Shown here: one piece after another, positions 1 to 4,404 of the stretch
Position numbering within the stretch: position 1 is the stretch's first letter
How the letters are laid out: the number at the start of each line of letters is the position of its first letter
From: Nitrospira sp.
GTDB taxonomy: Bacteria > Nitrospirota > Nitrospiria > Nitrospirales > Nitrospiraceae
NCBI GenBank assembly: GCA_024998705.1
Contig: JACOEF010000423.1
Span: forward strand, 1-5,897
Length of the DNA: 5,897 nucleotides
Direction: 5' to 3'
Notes under the pieces: generated by a model
Database searches by the model: none
Seen by the model: only the letters and a program-made list of their open reading frames with translations
Told to the model about the DNA's origin: nothing
Made by a program: the position numbers and the translations under genes

Positions 1-231
1 GATGGAGTCCACGTCGGGCTTCCCCATCTGTTCGAGAAACTGCCGGGCGTATGCGGAGAGCGACTCGACATACCGACGCTGGCCTTCCGCGTAGATCGTA
101 TCGAACGCCAGGGACGACTTCCCCGACCCGCTCAGGCCGGTCATGACGACCAGCTTATCCCGGGGAATCTCGACATCGAGATTCTTCAGATTGTGCTCAC
201 GCGCCCCTTTGATGATGATGGAATTGCTCAT
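1..231 (-). CDS. uvrA: Excinuclease ABC subunit A, N-terminal 77 codons (partial)
   Basis: UvrA is the ATP-dependent damage-recognition subunit of the UvrABC nucleotide excision repair complex and acts in the cytoplasm on DNA. The minus strand from 231 encodes [20 protein letters not shown], the classic UvrA opening, followed by a Walker A motif GLSGSGKSS at about residues 32-40. After it come [20 protein letters not shown] and a [15 protein letters not shown] segment, all family signatures. The ATG at 229-231 gives the expected UvrA N-terminus. The gene runs off the left edge, so the rest of the roughly 940-residue protein is not in the window. There is no Shine-Dalgarno sequence; the promoter lies directly against the start codon. 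A degenerate second copy of the first ~28 codons lies at 2772-2856. The family call is very secure. Confidence 0.97.
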   Translation of the reverse strand, partial: MSNSIIIKGAREHNLKNLDVEIPRDKLVVMTGLSGSGKSSLAFDTIYAEGQRRYVESLSAYARQFLEQMGKPDVDSI

Positions 232-240
232 AGGCGCGGG

Positions 241-249
241 ATTATACCA
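241..249 (-). promoter_or_regulatory. Extended -10 promoter of uvrA, near-leaderless
   Basis: The minus strand reads TGGTATAAT, a perfect -10 hexamer with an extended TGn element. The -35 position (264-269) reads CCGAGC and is poor, which an extended -10 can tolerate. Only nine bases separate the hexamer from the uvrA ATG, so transcription would start about 0-3 bases before the start codon. No LexA-type box was recognised nearby. Confidence 0.65.
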
Positions 250-329
250 CGCCGTCGCGCGAGGCTCGGCACCCGATGACGGCGTCCTGACGGAGGCCCT
301 GGCAAGCGTCAAAAATCCGACGCCTTCTA

Positions 330-347
330 CGTCGAACTCAGTCGACG
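330..347. repeat. 18-bp interrupted palindrome, possible operator
   Basis: The arms CGTCGA (330-335) and TCGACG (342-347) are exact reverse complements around a 6-base spacer. The palindrome sits seven bases upstream of the sigma-28-like -35 element, in the control region between divergent uvrA and the chemotaxis-like genes. A protein-binding site is a plausible role, but no regulator family is identified from it. Confidence 0.35.
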
Positions 348-353
348 CAAGAC

Positions 354-380
354 TTGAGTTTTTCCCGAAAGTGCCGATAG
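354..380 (+). promoter_or_regulatory. Sigma-28 (FliA)-type promoter
   Basis: The plus strand has TTGAGTTT (354-361), an 11-base spacer, then GCCGATAG (373-380). The established FliA consensus is TAAAGTTT-N11-GCCGATAA, so 13 of 16 consensus positions match with exact spacing. The predicted start near 387 leaves about 48 bases before the ATG at 435. This promoter class drives late flagellar and chemotaxis genes, which fits the two genes downstream. Confidence 0.6.
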
Positions 381-434
381 AGCATTTCAAAAGGTCCTGA
401 GTCCTGAACAGACCAACCCACCGGTTCGACTACT

Positions 435-514
435 ATGCATGACGTCTTGAGCCTTTTTAAGCGGAACATCAATCAGCTCTTCGGAATCTGTGTCGATATC
501 CTCAACGTCGGCCG
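435..514 (+). other. Out-of-frame 5' coding segment of the chemoreceptor-like gene
   Basis: From ATG 435 this frame encodes a plausible N-terminus, MHDVLSLFKRNINQLFGICV, followed by DILNVGR, and then degenerates. At the same point the frame of the downstream gene becomes sensible, reading LLQQLSLS straight into the ATG at 539; that frame is open back to a TAA at 458-460 but has no start codon there. Restoring one base around 512-517 would join them as NVGR-LLQQLSLS and give a 263-residue protein starting at 435. There is no Shine-Dalgarno at either start. I infer a one-base deletion or a sequencing error; no ribosomal slippery site is visible. Confidence 0.55.
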
Positions 515-538
515 CTCCTCCAGCAACTGTCGCTCTCC

Positions 539-1225
539 ATGCAGATTCTGGCCAATAACGGCGTTGTACAAGCGGCTAAAATCGCAGGCGGCAAGGGCCG
601 GCCGATGCTGGCGCTCGTCGAGATTCTGAACAATACCCCCAAGGAAATCCGGCCCGAGGTAGAGGCGCTTGAGCGCCTCTGCTCGGGGCTCGCCCGCATT
701 ACGGCTAACAGTTCGAACATTGTCTGGCGTTACCATCAGCTGATCGCCAGCCTGCTTTCGGCAATGGCGCATGCGGAACAGGGCCCCGCGTCGAAACGTC
801 TCGACACTCTATCCCACCTCCGCTTCACCACAGCGGACGATGTGGCCCAATTGATGCACCATCCGGCGTTTTCGGACGCCGGGGCACTCGAACGTGACAA
901 TCGCGCCTATATCGTCCAGCTCTGCCAGAGCAACCTCGCGGAACTACATGAACGGCTGAAGGAGTCGCTACGCTGCCTGGGGGACACCCAGCAGGCCCTG
1001 GTCGGGCTAAAATCGATCGGCCTCACTGCGCGCTATATGGCGTTCTGTATCTCCTCAGAAGCGGCCGGACTGGCCGAGGCGGAGGCCAACTTCAAGAACC
1101 TGGCCACGGAAATCACTCATGTCGTCGATGATCTCGATGCGAAAACCCGCGTCATGAAAGAGGCCATTGAGCATGGGCAGGAGCTCTTAGAACTGCTGTT
1201 GAAAGGGTACACGTATGCAAAGTAA
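539..1225 (+). CDS. Divergent soluble chemoreceptor-like helical protein, partner of ODP
   Basis: This 228-residue frame is largely alpha-helical, with no signal peptide or membrane segment, so it is probably cytoplasmic. Residues 3-30 (ILANNGVVQAAKIAGGKGR, then PMLALVEIL) resemble the methyl-accepting chemotaxis protein hairpin tip (LLALNAAIEAARAGE-GRGF) with one extra residue. Residues 165-192 again resemble that pattern, with EAA, EA, F and A-EI aligned without gaps. The canonical tip is absent, so this is a divergent relative or a look-alike. It overlaps the downstream ODP gene by 11 bases and lies behind a sigma-28-like promoter, which supports a chemotaxis role. The start at 539 is the first ATG in this frame but has no Shine-Dalgarno, and the true protein probably begins at 435 through a repaired frameshift. 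The assignment is inference; that a gene is present is secure. Confidence 0.72.
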   Translation: MQILANNGVVQAAKIAGGKGRPMLALVEILNNTPKEIRPEVEALERLCSGLARITANSSNIVWRYHQLIASLLSAMAHAEQGPASKRLDTLSHLRFTTADDVAQLMHHPAFSDAGALERDNRAYIVQLCQSNLAELHERLKESLRCLGDTQQALVGLKSIGLTARYMAFCISSEAAGLAEAEANFKNLATEITHVVDDLDAKTRVMKEAIEHGQELLELLLKGYTYAK

Positions 1226-1994
1226 GGTCTTGTATAACCAGAACGGCCACCAGTGGATCGTGATCGGCCGGGATCCCGAAAAGGACAGTCACGTCATCGA
1301 CACGAATGAGTATGTGATCATCCAAGGCGGCCAGGCCATGTTACTGGACCCAGGCGGCATTCAGATTTTTCCGCAGGTTCTGGCGGAACTGGCCAAGTAC
1401 GTACGCATGCAAGATATCCGCGTGATCTTTGCCAGCCACCAGGACCCGGATATCTGCTCGTCGCTGGCCATGTGGCTCGACCTGAACCCCGCCATTAAAA
1501 CCTATTGCTCGTGGCTCTGGACGGGCTTCGTCAGCCATTTCAGTACCGGCGCGGTCATCACCTTGAATCCCATTCCGGACCAGGGGATGCGCATCAGGAT
1601 CGGGGACGAGGGCCCTGAGGTTGAAGCCGTTCCGGCCCACTACTGTCATTCGTCCGGCAATTTCTCCCTGTATGATCCGACCGCAGGCATTCTGTTCTCG
1701 GGGGATATCGGCGCCGCGCTGGTCCCGGATCACCATGCCAGTCTGACCGTCACCGATTTCGAGCAGCACATCCAATATATGCGAGGGTTTCACCTTCGCT
1801 GGATGCCGTCCACGGTCGCCCTGCGCGGGTGGACACAACGGGTCCGCGCCATCAAGCCCCGCATGATCTGCCCGCAGCATGGGTCGATCTTCGAAGGCGA
1901 GATGGTCGGCAAGCTGCTGGACTGGCTGGACAGCCTGGAGGTCGGGCAGTGGAAGGACGCTGGCGCCAAGTCCGACACCCGCGCGGCAGCCTGA
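1215..1994 (+). CDS. ODP-family di-iron metallo-beta-lactamase-fold sensor protein
   Basis: This is a 259-residue single-domain metallo-beta-lactamase-fold protein of the oxygen-binding di-iron (ODP) type, related to the FprA flavo-di-iron core but without a flavodoxin domain. The di-iron ligand set is complete: H75-Q-D77-P-D79 in SHQDPD, H145 in HYCHSSGNF, D164 in FSGDIGAA and H222 in CPQHGS. The early segment VIIQGGQAMLLDPGG (about 34-48) is typical of the fold. In spirochaetes, ODP proteins paired with chemoreceptors act as iron/oxygen sensors for chemotaxis, and the neighbour here is chemoreceptor-like. The ATG overlaps the upstream stop by 11 bases and has a GAAAGGG Shine-Dalgarno seven bases away, so translation is probably coupled. 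The middle acidic ligand is Asp where FprA has Glu. Family call strong, sensing role inferred. Confidence 0.9.
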   Translation: MQSKVLYNQNGHQWIVIGRDPEKDSHVIDTNEYVIIQGGQAMLLDPGGIQIFPQVLAELAKYVRMQDIRVIFASHQDPDICSSLAMWLDLNPAIKTYCSWLWTGFVSHFSTGAVITLNPIPDQGMRIRIGDEGPEVEAVPAHYCHSSGNFSLYDPTAGILFSGDIGAALVPDHHASLTVTDFEQHIQYMRGFHLRWMPSTVALRGWTQRVRAIKPRMICPQHGSIFEGEMVGKLLDWLDSLEVGQWKDAGAKSDTRAAA

Positions 1995-2013
1995 CCGCAA
2001 ACAGCGCATCGGC

Positions 2014-2029
2014 CTCAGCGAACGCTGAG
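2014..2029. terminator. Hairpin between convergent genes, candidate terminator
   Basis: CTCAGCG (2014-2020) and CGCTGAG (2023-2029) form a perfect 7-bp inverted repeat around two bases, or six pairs with a tetraloop. It lies 20 bases after the ODP stop and 25 bases beyond the hepT stop on the other strand, where a shared terminator is expected. Neither side has a T-run, so it may protect 3' ends rather than terminate on its own. Confidence 0.4.
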
Positions 2030-2053
2030 AGGGAATACGCAGAGAGTTGAATT

Positions 2054-2377
2054 TCAGTGGTCTGCCAAAATCTGTCTCATCTGACTTTCCATCGGAGACA
2101 GCTTCTGTTGGAGAATATCCCAGACAATCTCGACATCGATTCCGAAGTATTCATGAACAAGAATGTCTCTGACACCCGCAATTTTCTTCCATTCCACTAA
2201 AGGGTAGCGCGTTCGGACTTCTTCGGGAATCTTCTTGACCGCCTCACCGATTACTTCGAGATTACGAATCACCGCATCGAACGTCTTCTCATCTTGAGAA
2301 AACGTTTCCCGATCAAGGCCCACCGTAAATCGCTTAATCTTCTCGATCGCCCCAATGATGTCATCAACTGATGTCAT
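2054..2377 (-). CDS. hepT: HepT-like ribonuclease toxin (DUF86 family)
   Basis: HepT is the toxin of the HepT/MntA type VII toxin-antitoxin system, a HEPN-domain RNase that cuts RNA until its active-site region is AMPylated by MntA. The 107-residue product carries the diagnostic RX4HXY motif as R70-DILV-H75-E-Y77, following a helical N-terminal half with RNLEVIGEAVKKIPEEVR. Size and helix pattern fit the family. I chose ATG at 2375-2377; an adjacent TTG at 2378-2380 would add one residue. There is no clear Shine-Dalgarno, but the start is only 11 bases past the mntA stop, so coupling is likely. The catalytic residues are intact, so the toxin is predicted active. Antitoxin-first order on the same strand is typical of this pair. 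Confidence 0.92.
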   Translation of the reverse strand: MTSVDDIIGAIEKIKRFTVGLDRETFSQDEKTFDAVIRNLEVIGEAVKKIPEEVRTRYPLVEWKKIAGVRDILVHEYFGIDVEIVWDILQQKLSPMESQMRQILADH

Positions 2378-2388
2378 CAACGTAAACT

Positions 2389-2688
2389 TTATAATCCCGC
2401 GGCATGAACTGCCTCTCGTAAGATCGCTCCTCGCAGTCGAGGCTTAATTGTGCTCTCAAGCACCAGATCTACGCGACACCCGAAAAGACTCTCCAGAAAG
2501 GCCTTCACGTTCATATATCCATCGAAGGATTTCTTGTCGAACTGAACGACGAAATCAAGATCGCTTGCTGACGTGGCGTCCCCACGGGCGACGGACCCGA
2601 ACAAACCCAGACTTCGGACACCGTAGGCATGGAGCGCGTGGCGATTAGCTTCCAGTACTTTCAGCACTTCATCCCTTGTGGTCTTCAC
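2389..2688 (-). CDS. mntA: MntA-like minimal nucleotidyltransferase antitoxin
   Basis: MntA antitoxins are small nucleotidyltransferases that AMPylate a tyrosine of the HepT motif and so silence the RNase. The 99-residue protein has the signature GSX10DXD: G31-S32, ten residues, then D43-L-D45, inside LFGSVARGDATSASDLDFVV. A third carboxylate, D74 in CRVDLVLES, completes the metal site. The start is a GTG at 2686-2688 with a GAGG Shine-Dalgarno about six bases upstream. The GTG overlaps the TGA of a short upstream coding tail by four bases (GTGA), a coupling arrangement. The gene is first in a two-gene unit with hepT. The C-terminus is LRGAILREAVHAAGL. Family call is strong; whether it still neutralises this HepT is inferred from intact motifs. 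Confidence 0.92.
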   Translation of the reverse strand: MKTTRDEVLKVLEANRHALHAYGVRSLGLFGSVARGDATSASDLDFVVQFDKKSFDGYMNVKAFLESLFGCRVDLVLESTIKPRLRGAILREAVHAAGL

Positions 2689-2759
2689 GCCTGGCCTCGT
2701 ATCTTCAACATCAACTCAGTGAGCTTCATTGTAGCTGCGAACCGCTCATTGGAGAAAGC
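2685..2759 (-). pseudogene. Short coding-like tail ending on the mntA start (GTGA overlap)
   Basis: Right after an in-frame TAG (2760-2762) the minus strand is open for 24 codons, encoding AFSNERFAATMKLTELMLKI then RGQA, and its TGA shares four bases with the mntA GTG. The composition and the neat overlap look like the C-terminal end of a lost gene formerly in operon with mntA. An ATG at 2727-2729 would give a 14-residue leader peptide instead. I do not recognise the family. Confidence 0.3.
2728..2733 (-). promoter_or_regulatory. Possible -10 box upstream of mntA
   Basis: The minus strand has TACAAT, five of six matches to TATAAT, about 40 bases before the mntA start. The -35 position 17 bases upstream (TTCTCC) is weak. 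It lies inside the 24-codon tail described at 2685-2759, so it could be chance. No other better candidate is seen. Confidence 0.25.
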
Positions 2760-2771
2760 CTAATCCTGAAT

Positions 2772-2856
2772 CAACACAACCACTTTTGCTGGTGATCTCG
2801 ATATCGAAGTTCTTCGGATAATGATCACGCGCATCTTTGATGATGGAATTGCTGAT
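2772..2856 (-). pseudogene. Relic of the uvrA 5' end
   Basis: Bases 2795-2856 match 167-231, the start of uvrA, at 52 of 62 aligned positions with one clean 3-base gap that removes one of the Ile codons. The translation ISNSIIKDARDHYPKNFDIE parallels [20 protein letters not shown]. The ATG has become ATC. Beyond an indel, AKVVVL in another frame mirrors UvrA DKLVVM to about 2772, after which similarity stops before the Walker A motif. The fragment has no start, cannot encode UvrA, and points the same way as the real gene 2.5 kb away. It is a duplicated or displaced 5' end. Confidence 0.75.
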
Positions 2857-2909
2857 ATGAGCAGGTTGGAATGAGAGGCCGAGCGAGCAATTCTCGGGCA
2901 CATGTTTTT

Positions 2910-3456
2910 TCACGGAAGCTTCTTGTCAAGTTCTCGGAATGAACCTGCCTCACACCAAAGCTGCCGGTTACCAACGACATACATGACTTCCTTCGCGCGA
3001 GTCACAGCCACATTCAACAAATTCGGCCGTCCACCAGCCCAACTGCGCGCACCAGTTTGTGCCGGGTGAGGAGCCCCCCAGCACAAGTATGACCGCCTCC
3101 GCTTCACGCCCTTGCGCTGTATGTACAGTGCCAATTCGCTCGTTGATCCAGCGCCATTCATCCTCACCGCCCCATCCTTTGAGGACGTCGCTCTCACGTA
3201 TTGTTTGACGCAATCGGTCTGCGACCATGACGAAAGGCGTGATGATATAAAGATCCGGCTTTGCATGCGCTTGCCTCAATTGCCGAAGCATGCGCAACAC
3301 TTCATCGCCTTCCTCTCGGCACCATTTTTCCTCAACGCTGCCTTCGACGTGAATCCAAACAGAAGGACCAAGCACATCAATGGAAGCACGTATACCCCTT
3401 CCTCTTAATGTAAACAAGGATTCCCCTTTTGTAGTTTGGTTAAAAAACTGGTTCTC
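2910..3456 (-). pseudogene. Truncated and frameshifted SF1 helicase (C-terminal part)
   Basis: This minus-strand region encodes the C-terminal RecA-like domain of a superfamily 1 AAA helicase. Visible parts, in order, are DVLGPSVWIHVEGS, a KWCREEGDEVLRML segment, YIITPFVMVADRLRQTI, motif V (IGTVHTAQGREAEAVILVLG), and in a second frame PNLLNVAVTRAKEVMYVVGN (motif VI) ending RELDKKLP. The two frames join if one G is removed from a G6 run at 3074-3079, giving VLGAPHPAQTGARSWAGGR. An in-frame TAA at 3457-3459 cuts off the protein, so Walker A, the DExx box and the whole N-terminal motor domain are missing. Hence two independent defects and a dead gene. Its TGA overlaps a GTG by four bases, the start of a 55-codon frame containing the uvrA relic. 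The family is confident; the intact gene's exact role is unknown. Confidence 0.85.
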
Positions 3457-3497
3457 TTAAGGCTTGCTTCCCTCGAGCTATCTCACCTAGGTGCAGC

Positions 3498-3527
3498 TTG
3501 ACAACAGGCAAAAGCGGGTGCTACCAC
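3498..3527 (+). promoter_or_regulatory. Candidate ubiE promoter (TTGACA plus extended -10)
   Basis: A perfect TTGACA lies at 3498-3503, followed after 18 bases by TACCAC (3522-3527) with an extended TGC in front. The -10 itself matches only three of six positions. Transcription would begin about at the ATG at 3534, giving a leaderless message. The same TTG could alternatively be an upstream start codon, with TAGGTG just before it. Confidence 0.4.
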
Positions 3528-3533
3528 CCTCCC

Positions 3534-4310
3534 ATGGTGCGGGCGGAACGATCCTCCATACATGATCAGCCGGAAGGGGCGGCAAAGGCTGTCTCAACTT
3601 GGTCCGGGCAGGCGCGGGAGCAGGCCGTCCAGCGGATGTTCACCGCGATCGCGGGCGTCTACGATCTCAACAACACCCTGCTGAGTTTCGGCCTCCATCA
3701 CCATTGGAAACGCCTCACCGCATCGTACGTGCCCACCGAAACAACCGGGCGCGCGCTCGACATCGGCGCCGGCACGGCAGATCTCGCCCTCTTGATTGAA
3801 CCCAAGATGGGCCAGGCAGGCCATGTCATCGCCTCCGATCTGAACCATGCGATGTTGGCGGAAGGACTGAGAAAAGTCACCGGGCGCGGGCTCCGTGACC
3901 GGATTACCTGCCTGCAAGCCAATGCCGAGCAGCTGGGCTTCCCCGATGAGACCTTCCATGCCGTGACCACCGGCTTCTGTATGCGCAATGTAGGCAACCT
4001 GACGCAGGCGTTCACGGAAATCCGCCGAGTGTTACGACCGGGGGGCCGATTCGTGTGCCTGGAATTTTCTCGGCCGGCCTATGGTTGGCTGCGCGCGCTC
4101 TATGATTGGTATTCATTCAAATTGCTGCCCTGGATCGGCACCAAGGTTGCGCGGGACCGCACGGGGGTGTACGAATATCTCCCGGCATCCATCCGCACCT
4201 TTCCCGACCAGGAACGGCTGGCCACCCTGTTACGCGAAGCCGGATTTCGCCAGGTGGAATACCGGAACCTCACCGGAGGCATTGTCGCCATCCACGTGGC
4301 AACCAAGTAA
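3534..4310 (+). CDS. ubiE: UbiE/MenG quinone C-methyltransferase
   Basis: This is a SAM-dependent class I methyltransferase that methylates the ring carbon of demethylmenaquinone (MenG) or the benzoquinol intermediate of ubiquinone synthesis (UbiE), working at the membrane surface. From ATG 3534 it is 258 residues, close to the 251 of E. coli UbiE. Family signature 1 is visible at about 43-60 (YDLNNTLLSFGLHHHWKR), the SAM-binding motif I at 74-85 (ALDIGAGTADLA), GFCMRNVGN at about 148-156, and signature 2 at 165-180 (RVLRPGGRFVCLEFSR). A TTG at 3498 would add 12 residues that do not look like the family, so I prefer the ATG. Which quinone is made cannot be told from the sequence; menaquinone is likely if the host is Nitrospira-like. 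The next gene starts 94 bases downstream on the same strand. Confidence 0.94.
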   Translation: MVRAERSSIHDQPEGAAKAVSTWSGQAREQAVQRMFTAIAGVYDLNNTLLSFGLHHHWKRLTASYVPTETTGRALDIGAGTADLALLIEPKMGQAGHVIASDLNHAMLAEGLRKVTGRGLRDRITCLQANAEQLGFPDETFHAVTTGFCMRNVGNLTQAFTEIRRVLRPGGRFVCLEFSRPAYGWLRALYDWYSFKLLPWIGTKVARDRTGVYEYLPASIRTFPDQERLATLLREAGFRQVEYRNLTGGIVAIHVATK

Positions 4311-4368
4311 CAAAGCGCATATGGCCTATGGCGAATAGCACCGGGGGTAGGGCGCAATTCCTTTCTCA

Positions 4369-4397
4369 CCATCAGCCCTAGGCTAGTAGCCATCAGC
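4369..4397 (+). repeat. Paired 8-bp direct repeats with small palindrome
   Basis: CCATCAGC occurs at 4369-4376 and again at 4390-4397, 21 bases apart, which is two helical turns. Between and overlapping them is AGCC-CTA-GGCT (4374-4384). The pair sits just ahead of the radical SAM gene start. It could be a dimer-type operator or chance; no promoter hexamers are clear here and there is no T-run for a terminator. Confidence 0.25.
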
Positions 4398-4404
4398 TCC
4401 GACC

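Noticed and set aside
143..400. 85-codon plus-strand open frame
   Set aside because: It runs antisense through the secure uvrA start and across its promoter, and the translation has no plausible domain.
1341..2009. 222-codon minus-strand open frame
   Set aside because: It lies opposite the ODP gene, which has all its metal ligands. No family features are seen in the antisense product.
2746..2913. 55-codon minus-strand frame starting GTG and overlapping the helicase stop by four bases
   Set aside because: Its second half is the decayed uvrA relic in frame, the first part matches nothing I know, and it is best seen as chance reading through degenerate DNA.
3112..3408. 98-codon plus-strand frame
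   Set aside because: It is antisense to the helicase remnant, which carries motif V and family sequence on the other strand.
3594..4015. Minus-strand frames of 105-121 codons
   Set aside because: They are shadows of ubiE, whose signatures are unambiguous in the plus frame.
4374..4384. AGCC-CTA-GGCT as a ubiE terminator
   Set aside because: The stem has four base pairs, there is no T-run after it, and it lies 64 bases past the stop and only 20 bases before the next start.
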